Shown: positions 7,237 through 14,372, numbered from the stretch's first letter. The stretch: DNA of 16,445 nt from an uncultured Bacilli bacterium (GCA_944363865.1 CALVVN010000074.1:1-16445), one strand, 5' to 3'. Made by a program: numbers and translations. The notes: a model not told the origin generated them from the sequence alone.

Positions 7237-8328
7237 ATGAAAGGCGTTTATATTCATATTCCATTTTGTAAAAGTATTTGCTCTTATTGTGACTTTTGTA
7301 AGTTTCTATATGTTTCTTCTTGGTCAAAAGAATATTTGAAAAAGTTGGCTATGGAAATTAAAGAGTTTTATGATAACGATGTTGTTAAATCAATATATAT
7401 TGGAGGAGGTACACCATCTAGTTTAGATAAAGATGACCTTGTTATGCTTTTTGATATAATTAATGTTTTTAAAAAAAGTAATCATTGTGAAATCACTTTT
7501 GAACTTAATGTAGATGATATTTCTGAAGATTTACTTTTGTTTTTAAAAAATAATGGAGTTAATAGGGTAAGTGTTGGAATTCAAAGTTTTAACGATGTCT
7601 GTCTTAAGTTTATGAATAGAAAACATGATAAGAAGAGTATTAAAGATAATATAAAATTGTGTAAAAAATACTTTGATAATATAAATGTTGATTTTATGTT
7701 TGCTCTTCCGATTGAAAATTATGGAATGTTTTTATATGATTTAAGAGAGTTTGTTAAACTTGATGTCCCTCATATCAGTACTTATTCTTTGATAATTGAA
7801 GATAATACAGTACTTAGTTATAAAGGTATTACTCCTATTAAAGAGGAACTTGATTATAAGATGTACAAGCATATTTGCAAAGTTTTAAAGAAAAAAGGGT
7901 ATAGGCATTATGAAGTTAGTAATTTTGCTAAACCGGGTTTTGAAAGTGTACATAACCTAAATTATTGGAATAATAGTGAGTATTATGGTTTTGGCTTAGG
8001 CGCGCATGGTTATGTTTCGTCTTTAAGATATGAAAATACTCGTAGTTTTAATGATTATTTAGCTGGTAAATATAGATTAAAAGAGTTTATTGTTTCAAAA
8101 AGAGAAGATATGGAAAATGAGATAATTTTAGGTTTTAGAAAATTAAATGGAATTAATATAAAAGATTTTTTTGATAAGTTTAAAGTTAATATACAAGAAG
8201 AGTTTAATGTTACTTATTTGATTAAAAAAGGTTATTTGGTATTAGAAAATGACTTCTTAAAAATAAAAGAAGATAAAATATATATTATGAACGAAATATT
8301 GAATAAGGTTTTAGAAAAGGGAGAGTAG
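7237..8328 (+). CDS. hemW: HemW-like radical SAM protein (heme chaperone)
   Basis: HemW is a radical SAM protein related to the oxygen-independent coproporphyrinogen oxidase HemN, but it binds and delivers heme instead of oxidising coproporphyrinogen. The 363-residue length is near the family norm. Cys11, Cys15 and Cys18 form the CxxxCxxC iron-sulfur motif in HIPFCKSICSYCDF. IGGGTPSSL and VNRVSVGIQSF follow. HNLNYW (from His239) matches the HNxxYW motif tied to heme binding in HemW. An extra Cys21 sits three residues after the cluster motif, whereas HemN has its fourth Cys two residues after; most HemW proteins have Asn near here. I chose the ATG at 7237 over the in-frame GTG at 7231 because homologues start at MKxxYIHIPFC and AGGATGG lies upstream. 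The next gene starts 2 nt after the stop. Confidence 0.92.
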   Translation: MKGVYIHIPFCKSICSYCDFCKFLYVSSWSKEYLKKLAMEIKEFYDNDVVKSIYIGGGTPSSLDKDDLVMLFDIINVFKKSNHCEITFELNVDDISEDLLLFLKNNGVNRVSVGIQSFNDVCLKFMNRKHDKKSIKDNIKLCKKYFDNINVDFMFALPIENYGMFLYDLREFVKLDVPHISTYSLIIEDNTVLSYKGITPIKEELDYKMYKHICKVLKKKGYRHYEVSNFAKPGFESVHNLNYWNNSEYYGFGLGAHGYVSSLRYENTRSFNDYLAGKYRLKEFIVSKREDMENEIILGFRKLNGINIKDFFDKFKVNIQEEFNVTYLIKKGYLVLENDFLKIKEDKIYIMNEILNKVLEKGE

Positions 8329-8330
8329 TT

Positions 8331-9269
8331 ATGAAAAATAAGAAAGTTTGGATTGTATTAGGTGTTGTTTTGTTGCTTATTGTTATATTGTACTTGTATA
8401 TAAATAGGGAAAAGTTAGTTGTTGTTGCTGATGTTACACATACAACGGAAGATGTTTATTTGGATTACTTGTTTGATCAAGTTAGTGAAGTTGAAGGTAT
8501 AAGTGTTGATGAAGTTGATTTTGATGGTCTTACTTTTAATGAGAGAATTAATTATGCGATTGATAAAGTTAAAGCGAGTTTAATAGTAGCTTATGCTTCT
8601 TCTAAAGAAATGAAAATGTTTGCTGAAAATTATAATGGTGTTGTTTTTATAACTTTGGGGGCTAATTACGAAGAAGAATTAGATAATTTGGTTGGTGTAA
8701 AATATAATGATTATAATGCTGGATATTTGATGGGTTATGTAGCTGGAAAAACTACTCAGTCTAATAAAATTGGTTTTATTGGAACTGACGAAGAAATTGA
8801 TAAAGAGTTTTTGACTGGTTACACTGATGGAGCACTAGAATCTAATAGTAAAGTAACTATTAGTGTAGACTATATGGGCAAAGAATATTATGTAAACGGG
8901 TATTATCAAGATAAGAGCGAAGAAGTAACTGATGAAGTACTTTCATACAATATTGCAACTGATATGTATAATGCTGGTGTTGATGTTATTTTTGAAAATG
9001 TTAACAATAGTAGTAGTGGTGTAAGTAAAAGTGCTTCAGAAAACGATAAGTTTGTAATTAGTGACTGTATGAATGAGTCTGACAATATGCTTGCTTGTTT
9101 TGAAAGAGATTTTACTTATGGCTTATCTAAAGTTGTTAAAGATTATAACGATGGTAAATTAGAAAATAATTATGTGTTTGACATTAATAATGGAGTAAAC
9201 GTTAATTTATCTGATTTAGTTAGTGAAGAAATAAAAACAGAAATATTAGAGATTCGAAAAGAAATGTAA
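8331..9269 (+). CDS. Membrane-anchored BMP/Med-family solute-binding-like protein
   Basis: This 312-residue protein has the fold signature of the basic membrane protein (BMP/PnrA) family, which includes nucleoside-binding lipoproteins and Bacillus Med. Visible family features are the VGVKYNDYNAGYLMGYVAG stretch near residue 122, NKIGFIGTDEEID near 143, a GVDVIFENVN segment near 217, and the late NNYVFDINNGVNVNLSDLVSEE block. The N-terminus is a single hydrophobic helix (about residues 7-25) with no lipobox cysteine, so it should be tethered by a transmembrane helix and not by lipid. No permease or ATPase gene lies next to it, so a transport role is not supported by context; a Med-like role is possible. 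It forms an operon with hemW: 2-nt gap, and a GGGAG binding site inside the end of hemW. A strong terminator follows. Confidence 0.75.
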   Translation: MKNKKVWIVLGVVLLLIVILYLYINREKLVVVADVTHTTEDVYLDYLFDQVSEVEGISVDEVDFDGLTFNERINYAIDKVKASLIVAYASSKEMKMFAENYNGVVFITLGANYEEELDNLVGVKYNDYNAGYLMGYVAGKTTQSNKIGFIGTDEEIDKEFLTGYTDGALESNSKVTISVDYMGKEYYVNGYYQDKSEEVTDEVLSYNIATDMYNAGVDVIFENVNNSSSGVSKSASENDKFVISDCMNESDNMLACFERDFTYGLSKVVKDYNDGKLENNYVFDINNGVNVNLSDLVSEEIKTEILEIRKEM

Positions 9270-9275
9270 ATAAAA

Positions 9276-9306
9276 AAAGTCGCTTCAAACGACTTTGTTT
9301 TTTTTT
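9276..9306. terminator. Bidirectional terminator between the BMP-like gene and tRNA-Ser
   Basis: A perfect 7-bp stem pairs AAAGTCG (9276-9282) with CGACTTT (9290-9296) around a 7-nt loop. On the + strand it is followed by G and nine T. On the minus strand it is followed by a run of T from the A tract at 9272-9278. It can therefore stop the hemW operon and the leftward tRNA-Ser transcript. Confidence 0.88.
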
Positions 9307-9396
9307 GGCGGAGTAGAGAGGATTTGAACCTCCGCGCCAGTTTCCCGACCTACACCCTTAGCAGGGGCGCCTCTTCAGCCTCTTGAGTACTACTCC
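9306..9396 (-). tRNA. tRNA-Ser (anticodon GCU)
   Basis: The minus strand gives a 91-nt class II tRNA. The acceptor stem is GGAGTAG/CTACTCC with discriminator G, and the CCA is encoded. The anticodon loop CTGCTAA gives GCT, for AGC/AGU codons. The long variable arm and the T loop TTCAAAT are present. The gene ends directly at the bidirectional terminator. Confidence 0.95.
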
Positions 9397-9409
9397 ATTG
9401 CTACTAAAA

Positions 9410-9438
9410 ATAATATACTATTTTTTATTATTTGTCAA
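9410..9438 (-). promoter_or_regulatory. Promoter of tRNA-Ser
   Basis: On the minus strand a perfect -35 box TTGACA (9433-9438), a 17-bp spacer and a -10 box TATTAT (9410-9415) lie 14 bp upstream of the tRNA gene. This is the closest to consensus of the promoters in the window. Confidence 0.85.
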
Positions 9439-9482
9439 ATTATTTTGATTATTCTCTGTTACGTAAAATGTGTAAAGAATAT

Positions 9483-9511
9483 TTGATTAAATATCTTTTA
9501 TTTGTTAAAAT
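9483..9511 (+). promoter_or_regulatory. Promoter of the 9535 membrane-protein gene
   Basis: A -35 box TTGATT (9483-9488), a 17-bp spacer and a -10 box TAAAAT (9506-9511) precede the gene. The last bases of the spacer plus the -10 box read TTTGTTAAAATT, the same string as in the promoter at 12879-12907. Confidence 0.65.
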
Positions 9512-9534
9512 TAAATTAAGGATAGGTGGTATGT

Positions 9535-10209
9535 ATGAAAAACGATGAATTTGAACTTTATTATAAATTTACACGTAAACTACAAAAAGAAAAACAAATA
9601 CGTGATATTGACAGAAAGATGTTAGATATTGCAAATAGTAGCAGAAAAAGAAGACGTTTTGATGAGCAAACAGAAAAAATTTCAAAACAAAAGAAAACGA
9701 GGAAGTTTTATAAGACTAGGGCAAGGGCGCTTGTGTTTATTATAAGCGTTAGTTTAGGCTTAGGTGTTGGCACAAAGGCTTTATATGACGAAGTGGCTCC
9801 AATAATTACAGTTTACGTTCAAAATGAAGCGGATAATTATACTTTGGCTGAATGGTTTGGTTATTATAATGTAAGTGATGAAGGTTATTTTCTTGATTCT
9901 CAAATAAAAAGAGAAGTAAATGATGGCTGGTTTAATGAGGGCCCTATGCCTTTTGATTACACTGATCCAGAAAATTTGAGCATTACAGAGGATGGTAGAA
10001 AAGTAGGCGCGATAGTTGACTATTATAATGGATTTAATAGATATTTGAGAAGCAATATAGACAAAGGTTATTATGAGACAATTTATACTCAAATGGAGAG
10101 ACTTGCTTCTATTGGTAAAGATCCTAATAGTATTGATTCGCTGTATACATTTGAAGAACTCACTGAAATGTTAGGTAAAGAAGAAATTAAAGGGATGGGT
10201 GTTAATTAA
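9535..10209 (+). CDS. Single-pass membrane protein of unknown function
   Basis: I do not recognise this 224-residue protein. Residues 1-62 are very basic and hydrophilic, with an RKRRR cluster near residue 40, and should be cytoplasmic. One transmembrane helix spans about residues 64-82 (ALVFIISVSLGLGVGTKAL). The rest (about 85-224) is acidic, rich in Tyr, Asp and Glu, and should lie outside the cell. The ATG at 9535 has AGGTGG (9524-9529) 5 nt upstream. An in-frame GTG at 9526 overlaps that binding site and is rejected. The stop TAA shares its last A with the next ATG, so the two proteins are probably made together. Two prepilin genes follow, so an envelope or pilus accessory role is possible, but nothing in the sequence shows it. 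Confidence 0.75.
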   Translation: MKNDEFELYYKFTRKLQKEKQIRDIDRKMLDIANSSRKRRRFDEQTEKISKQKKTRKFYKTRARALVFIISVSLGLGVGTKALYDEVAPIITVYVQNEADNYTLAEWFGYYNVSDEGYFLDSQIKREVNDGWFNEGPMPFDYTDPENLSITEDGRKVGAIVDYYNGFNRYLRSNIDKGYYETIYTQMERLASIGKDPNSIDSLYTFEELTEMLGKEEIKGMGVN

Positions 10210-10445
10210 TGAAAGATTATGAAGAAGTTATAAAACTAGATAATGAAGACTTTTTAATTGTCTCTAGATTGAATTATGAAGGAAAAGAATATTTGTATGT
10301 TAATTCTTTAGTAAATGAAAGTGATTATTCTATACTTGAAGAATACGAAAAAGATGGTAGAACAGTAGTTAAAAGTATAGATGATGATAAATACGAACTT
10401 ATAATGAATTTGTTTACGAAGAACTTAATAAATGATAATAATTGA
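10209..10445 (+). CDS. Small acidic protein of unknown function, possibly DUF1292-like
   Basis: This 78-residue acidic protein has no membrane segment or signal peptide. Its pattern of alternating hydrophobic residues (FLIVSRLNYEGKEYLYVNSL, then a late IDDDKYELIMNLF) recalls the small DUF1292 proteins of Firmicutes, which carry a short beta-sheet core with a YEGKEY-like turn. The resemblance is weak. Its start overlaps the preceding stop as TAATG, which supports it as a real, coupled gene. It ends with TGA. The -35 box of the next promoter overlaps its stop codon. Confidence 0.65.
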   Translation: MKDYEEVIKLDNEDFLIVSRLNYEGKEYLYVNSLVNESDYSILEEYEKDGRTVVKSIDDDKYELIMNLFTKNLINDNN

Positions 10446-10470
10446 TTTTTGGTTATATTAATGTTATTAT
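10442..10470 (+). promoter_or_regulatory. Promoter of the prepilin genes
   Basis: A -35 box TTGATT (10442-10447), a 17-bp spacer and a -10 box TATTAT (10465-10470) lie 25 bp before the first prepilin ATG. A TAGGAG binding site lies at 10482-10487. Confidence 0.65.
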
Positions 10471-10495
10471 AAAACCGTAAATAGGAGAATAAAAA

Positions 10496-11023
10496 ATGGG
10501 CTTTGTTAACGGATCTAAAAATGGATTTACTTTAGTTGAATTGATTTCTACAATAGCAATTATAGCAATAGTTGCTATTTTAGCTGTGCCCAATATTATT
10601 AAAGTATATTATGATGCGCGACTTAACGCGTTCCTTGATGAAGCAAAAACTATTTATAGAAATGTTGAAACTAGTTATAATAGTGATTTCCTTGAAGAAT
10701 CAATAAAAGTAGACAGATATTGTGATAGTGAAGCAAGTTATGTTAAAAAGTTAAGGATTTCTAAATCCAATGATATAGCTTATGATATAGAATTAAGTGA
10801 CGGAGAAATTATTAAGTTTTATGTTGTAAATGATAAATATCAGTTATTACTAAGTGGAAATCCTGTTAAAATAAGTGATATTGAAGCTAGCAATATTCAA
10901 GAACTAGATAATTTTGAATACGATTGTAATGGTAATTATGGTATATATTGTAATATAAATAATTTGCCATGTATTGTTGTTCCTTCTTTTGATTATACTG
11001 TAGTTAATGATAATAATTTATAG
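10496..11023 (+). CDS. Prepilin-like protein (type IV pilin or competence pseudopilin)
   Basis: The 175-residue protein begins with a short leader and the class III prepilin signal: Gly10 followed by FTLVELISTIAIIAIVAILAVP. Prepilin peptidase would cut after Gly10 and methylate Phe11; the conserved Glu5 of mature pilin is present (Glu15). The hydrophobic helix that packs in the pilus core spans about residues 11-35. The globular part has several cysteines (in VDRYC, YDCNG, IYCN and LPC) that could form disulfides. No assembly ATPase, platform protein or peptidase lies in this window, so it may serve the DNA-uptake (Com) pilus or a separate one. TAGGAG lies 8 nt before the ATG. The reading frame stays open for 32 codons after the TAG stop, so the true C-terminus is in doubt. 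Confidence 0.85.
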   Translation: MGFVNGSKNGFTLVELISTIAIIAIVAILAVPNIIKVYYDARLNAFLDEAKTIYRNVETSYNSDFLEESIKVDRYCDSEASYVKKLRISKSNDIAYDIELSDGEIIKFYVVNDKYQLLLSGNPVKISDIEASNIQELDNFEYDCNGNYGIYCNINNLPCIVVPSFDYTVVNDNNL

Positions 11024-11122
11024 GAGGACAAGAGTTATAATAACTCAAAAATAAAAATAGAAAGAATCGATCAAATAGGTAATAATTTCTATATGATTGA
11101 TTATATGAGGATAAACTTATGA
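11024..11122 (+). other. Open in-frame segment after the prepilin stop, ending ATGA on the next gene
   Basis: Directly after the TAG at 11021-11023, the same frame stays open for 32 codons and ends with TGA at 11120-11122, which overlaps the next prepilin ATG (11119) as ATGA. A perfect AGGAGG (11022-11027) overlaps the TAG but has no ATG, GTG or TTG at a usable distance. The encoded stretch contains KIERIDQIGNNFYMIDYMR, which looks like ordinary protein. It may be the tail of the first prepilin after a nonsense change, or the remnant of a deleted third gene. Confidence 0.45.
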
Positions 11123-11520
11123 AAAAAGGTTTTACGTTGGTAGAATTATTAGTCATTATTGGTTTAATTGGACTTCTATTGGTGATTATAGTGCCTTCTA
11201 CTATTAAAATACTTGACAGTAGTATTGAAAATACAATGAAGATTCAAGAAGAAGAAATTGAAGATGCTGCTCAAATGTATTTGGAAGATTTTTGCAAAAC
11301 ACCTATAGATAACACTAAAACTTGTACTTTAAGTAAGACTGTTACTGATGGTATTGCATATTTTAATGGCGAAATCAATTTGAATATTTTAGTTTCTAAT
11401 AATTATATTGATGAAATTAAACTAAGAGATCAAGATTGTACTGGTAAAGTTATTTTTTCAAAAAATGAAGCACAAGCATTTTTGAATTGTGGTGACCTTT
11501 ACACTACTGATGGATATTAA
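11119..11520 (+). CDS. Prepilin-like protein (type IV pilin or competence pseudopilin)
   Basis: This 133-residue protein starts with the very short leader MKKG. The prepilin signal FTLVELLVIIGLIGLLLVIIVP follows, with cleavage expected after Gly4; Glu9 is the conserved Glu5 of the mature protein. The hydrophobic helix runs to about residue 28. The remainder is a small, mostly acidic globular domain with four cysteines (FCKTP, KTCTL, QDCTG, LNCGD) that could pair. The binding site GAGGA (11107-11111) lies 7 nt before the ATG, and the start codon overlaps the TGA of the upstream open segment. It resembles minor competence pseudopilins in size, but no com gene is present to confirm this. The end of the gene marks the left side of the composition switch. 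Confidence 0.85.
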   Translation: MKKGFTLVELLVIIGLIGLLLVIIVPSTIKILDSSIENTMKIQEEEIEDAAQMYLEDFCKTPIDNTKTCTLSKTVTDGIAYFNGEINLNILVSNNYIDEIKLRDQDCTGKVIFSKNEAQAFLNCGDLYTTDGY

Positions 11521-11808
11521 AACTTTGTTATTGTAAAAAAGACAGAAGTTTTTTATATTGATATTTTTAAATTTTTATTATTTAGATTACTGTGTAATAA
11601 TTTTTTGCTTTTTCTTAACTTAAATTATTATTAAAACAAAGAGTGATATATGATGATTGTCAAAAAATAAATAGATTAAATATGACTTTTATATTATTTA
11701 TTACAATTTTCGAAGTAGTAAATAATTTACACGTTTTACAAAAATACTTTATAAAAACTTTAAAAATCTGAAAATAAGATGTATACTTTTTAATGAAAGT
11801 AGGTAGTT
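11521..11808. other. Gene-poor gap at a strand-composition switch
   Basis: This 288-bp stretch is extremely AT-rich and holds no coding region that I can support. Near its start, the A-rich then T-rich run at 11536-11555 may be a weak terminator, but the stem is poor. A promoter for the next gene lies at its right end. Genes to the left use T-ending codons and show G>C; genes to the right use A-ending codons with G close to or below C. I looked for a dif-like recombination site and found no convincing match. Confidence 0.5.
11759..11787 (+). promoter_or_regulatory. Possible promoter of the DUF3048 gene
   Basis: A weak -35 box TTTAAA (11759-11764), a 17-bp spacer and a -10 box TATACT (11782-11787) lie 21 bp before the ATG. 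An alternative with TTTACA and TTATAA exists about 30 bp further upstream. In DNA this AT-rich the choice is uncertain. Confidence 0.4.
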
Positions 11809-12873
11809 ATGAAAATAAAAAAAATCATTATATCATTAACAATAATCATATTTATAATCGTTACATTAGCTTTAATAAACAATAAATATAATATTTTAGA
11901 TAAAGTTTTTGGTGTTAGTACACTGCCAATAATTGAAGATAAAGAAGAGCCAAAGTTACAAATAGTAGATGAAGATAGCGACTCAAGAATAATTGCTGTA
12001 ATGATTAATAACAATCATGATGCATGGCCACACGCAGGTTTACAAGATTCATTTTTAAATTATGAAATTATTGTTGAAGGTGGAATAACGAGAATAATGG
12101 CTTTATTTAAGGATACAGATACAGAAAAAATAGGGTCTGTTAGAAGTGCTAGACATTATTTCCTTGATTACGCAATGGAAAACGATGCAATATATGTTCA
12201 CCACGGAAGAAGCCCGCAAGCACTAAGTGATATTGAAAATTATGAAATAGATAACATAGAAGGCTTATATGATGCTGCTGGATTTTGGAGAGATACAACA
12301 CTAGACAAAGAATATGAACACACATCATTTACTAACATAGAAAAAATAAATGAAGTTATAGAACAAAAAGGATATAGAAATATTACTGATGAAGATTTAT
12401 TACTAAATTATAAAGTAGAAGAAGTAAACTTAAATAAACTAGAAAACGCTATAAAAGCAGATAAAATAAGCATAGAATATTCTAATTATCAAACAACTTA
12501 TTACACATATGATGAAGAAAATAAAGTTTACTTAAGAAGTATGGAAGATGAACCACATGTAGATGCAATAACTAAAAAGCAGTATACAACTAAAAACATA
12601 ATAGTATACCAAGTTAAAAATAGAACAATAGATAGTGCGGGAAGGCAAGATATAGATAACGTTGGGTCAGGCGAAGGCTATTACATAACTAATGGTTATG
12701 CAGTGCCTATTACTTGGGAAAAAGCAAGTAGAAGCAGTCAAACTGTATACAAATATATGGACGGAGAAGAGATAGAAGTTAACGACGGAAATACATGGAT
12801 ACAAATACAACCAGTAGGAAAAGAACTAGGAATAGAATCAAACGAAGAAGAATACAATGATAACGAACAATAA
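11809..12873 (+). CDS. YerB-like DUF3048 protein, membrane-anchored
   Basis: This 354-residue protein belongs to the DUF3048 family that includes Bacillus lipoprotein YerB. The N-terminal domain shows IIAVMINNNHDAWPHAGLQ (61-79), EIIVEGGITRIMALF, IGSVRSARHYFLDYA and AIYVHHGRSPQA, all matching the family pattern. The C-terminal domain has AGRQDIDNVGSGEGYYITNG and a final WIQI strand. It should be outside the membrane, but the N-terminus has a plain hydrophobic helix (about residues 5-24) and no lipobox Cys, so it is anchored by a transmembrane segment. The molecular function is not established. The binding site AGGTAG lies 2 nt before the ATG with a weaker upstream G-rich stretch. The composition differs from the genes to the left: third positions favour A over T. 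Confidence 0.87.
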   Translation: MKIKKIIISLTIIIFIIVTLALINNKYNILDKVFGVSTLPIIEDKEEPKLQIVDEDSDSRIIAVMINNNHDAWPHAGLQDSFLNYEIIVEGGITRIMALFKDTDTEKIGSVRSARHYFLDYAMENDAIYVHHGRSPQALSDIENYEIDNIEGLYDAAGFWRDTTLDKEYEHTSFTNIEKINEVIEQKGYRNITDEDLLLNYKVEEVNLNKLENAIKADKISIEYSNYQTTYYTYDEENKVYLRSMEDEPHVDAITKKQYTTKNIIVYQVKNRTIDSAGRQDIDNVGSGEGYYITNGYAVPITWEKASRSSQTVYKYMDGEEIEVNDGNTWIQIQPVGKELGIESNEEEYNDNEQ

Positions 12874-12878
12874 AAAAG

Positions 12879-12907
12879 TTGATTAATTAAAAATAATTTG
12901 TTAAAAT
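12879..12907 (+). promoter_or_regulatory. Promoter of the 12934 gene
   Basis: A -35 box TTGATT (12879-12884), a 17-bp spacer and a -10 box TAAAAT (12902-12907) start just after the DUF3048 stop. The string TTTGTTAAAATT around the -10 box is shared with the promoter at 9483-9511. Confidence 0.65.
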
Positions 12908-12933
12908 TGAAATATAATAAGGAGGCTTATAAA

Positions 12934-13434
12934 ATGTTAGATTTTTTATCAGAATATTATATATGGTTTTTTGTAGCAGCAGTAGTATTATTATTTGCAT
13001 TAATTGGATTTATAGTTGAAGGAAAGAAAAAGAAAAACAAAGAGTTTAAAGGTGAAAGCATAAATGAAAATGTAGAAAGCACACCAACTAATAACGGTTT
13101 AGAAGTTAATGATATACCTGTTCAAGAACCTACAGCTAATGTTCAACCAGAACCAACAGTAACACCATTAGAAAACATACAAGAACCACAAACAATATCA
13201 GAGACACCAACTATTGAACCAGTGCAAAATACTTCGGCAGAACAAGTAGATGTAAAACCGGTTGAAAGTTCAAATATAACTATAGGCGAACCCATACAAA
13301 TGCAAAGTGAGCCGGTAATACCAACTGCACCAGAATCATTCTACGATGAACCTTTAATGCCAGAGAAAAATGAAGAACAACCAATGAATTTTGAAATAAA
13401 TTCAAATTCTAGCGACACAAACGAACGTCAATAA
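12934..13434 (+). CDS. Single-pass membrane protein with a disordered Pro/Glu-rich tail
   Basis: This 166-residue protein of unknown function has one N-terminal transmembrane helix (about residues 8-28, WFFVAAVVLLFALIGFIVEG). A KKKKNK stop-transfer cluster follows, placing the rest in the cytoplasm by the positive-inside rule. The tail (about 35-166) is low-complexity, with many Pro, Glu, Gln, Thr and Val residues in loose repeats such as VQEPT, VQPEPT and IQEPQT. Such tails often act as flexible linkers or protein-binding regions. I chose the ATG at 12934 because a near-perfect AAGGAGG (12919-12925) lies 8 nt upstream; an in-frame TTG at 12898 lies upstream of that binding site. It precedes cdaA, with only a weak AT-rich hairpin between, so the two may be co-transcribed. 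Confidence 0.78.
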   Translation: MLDFLSEYYIWFFVAAVVLLFALIGFIVEGKKKKNKEFKGESINENVESTPTNNGLEVNDIPVQEPTANVQPEPTVTPLENIQEPQTISETPTIEPVQNTSAEQVDVKPVESSNITIGEPIQMQSEPVIPTAPESFYDEPLMPEKNEEQPMNFEINSNSSDTNERQ

Positions 13435-13450
13435 AGATGTTAAGCAAATA

Positions 13451-13477
13451 AAAAGATATAGATAATATATCTTTTTT
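13451..13477 (+). terminator. Weak AT-rich hairpin before cdaA
   Basis: A 10-bp stem pairs AAAAGATATA (13451-13460) with TATATCTTTT (13466-13475) around the loop GATAA, followed by more T. Only one pair is G-C, so it may be a leaky terminator or attenuator rather than a full stop. I found no clear separate promoter between it and cdaA. Confidence 0.55.
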
Positions 13478-13517
13478 ATTATATAATTAATTATAGTGAA
13501 AAGGGAGTTGAAATAAA

Positions 13518-14372
13518 ATGAGTTTATCAACTTTATATAATTTATTTACAGAAATTGTAGATATTGCTATAGTATGGTTTATGTTTTATTACATACTCAA
13601 ATTAATAAAAAACAACGTAAAATTAGTTTTAATTTTTAAAGGCGTAATAATAATAATTGTACTAAAAATATTATCAGATTGGTTACATTTAAACACGGTA
13701 GGAATTTTACTAGAGTATGTAATTGCTTGGGGACCACTAGCACTGATAATAATATTTCAACCAGAAATTAGAACTGTGCTTGAAAACTTAGGTAGAAGCC
13801 AATTACTAGGGCGACATAAAGTATTAACTGTAGACGAAAGAGAAAAAGTGGTTTATGAAATAATGCAAGCAGTTGAATATTTTAAGAAAAATAGAATTGG
13901 TGCATTAATGATAATAGAAAGAGATTATAGTTTACAGCAATATATAGAACCAGCACAAAAGTTATATGCAGATATAAGTGCAGAACTATTAATATCAATA
14001 TTCTTTCCAAATAATCCATTACACGATGGAGCAGTTATCATACAAGGCGACAGAATAACGTGTGCGGGAAGTGTTTTACCTACAAGTATGAATCCAAACA
14101 TATCAAAAAGACTCGGAACACGTCATCGTGCAGCATTAGGAATATCAGAAATAACAGATGCTATTGCAATAATGGTAAGTGAAGAAACCGGAAGGATAAG
14201 CATAGGTTTAAGTGGAGAGTTAAATTACAACTTAACAATAGATGACGCTAGAATGATACTAATAAATGAATTACAACCTAAAAAAGAGACATTCTATGAT
14301 GCAGAAGCTGAACTAGAAGAAGAAATTGAAAGCGAAGGTGAGATAAATGAAGACAAAACAGAAGAAAAATAA
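13518..14372 (+). CDS. cdaA: Membrane-bound diadenylate cyclase CdaA
   Basis: CdaA makes cyclic di-AMP from two ATP. This second messenger controls potassium and osmolyte uptake and is tied to cell-wall homeostasis. The 284 residues comprise three N-terminal membrane helices (about 8-30, 34-52, 62-80), a short coiled linker, and the DAC (DisA_N) domain from about residue 103. The catalytic signatures are complete: DGA at 170-172 in NPLHDGAVI, and RHR at 202-204 in GTRHRAALG. SEETG lies at 221-225. The tail after about 255 is acidic. The binding site AAGGGAG (13501-13507) lies 10 nt before the ATG. The last 26 nt overlap the start of cdaR, its membrane regulator, so the two are translated together. 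In most Firmicutes glmM follows cdaR, but here it does not. Confidence 0.97.
   Translation: MSLSTLYNLFTEIVDIAIVWFMFYYILKLIKNNVKLVLIFKGVIIIIVLKILSDWLHLNTVGILLEYVIAWGPLALIIIFQPEIRTVLENLGRSQLLGRHKVLTVDEREKVVYEIMQAVEYFKKNRIGALMIIERDYSLQQYIEPAQKLYADISAELLISIFFPNNPLHDGAVIIQGDRITCAGSVLPTSMNPNISKRLGTRHRAALGISEITDAIAIMVSEETGRISIGLSGELNYNLTIDDARMILINELQPKKETFYDAEAELEEEIESEGEINEDKTEEK

Noticed and set aside
11033..11047. GAGTTATAATAACTC palindrome as a terminator
   Set aside because: The short inverted repeat (GAGTTAT/ATAACTC) has no T run after it and lies inside the open segment between the prepilin genes.
11521..11808. dif-like site or replication terminator sequence
   Set aside because: I compared several AT-rich stretches by eye with the Firmicutes dif pattern. 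Only half-site matches were seen, no better than expected in such DNA.
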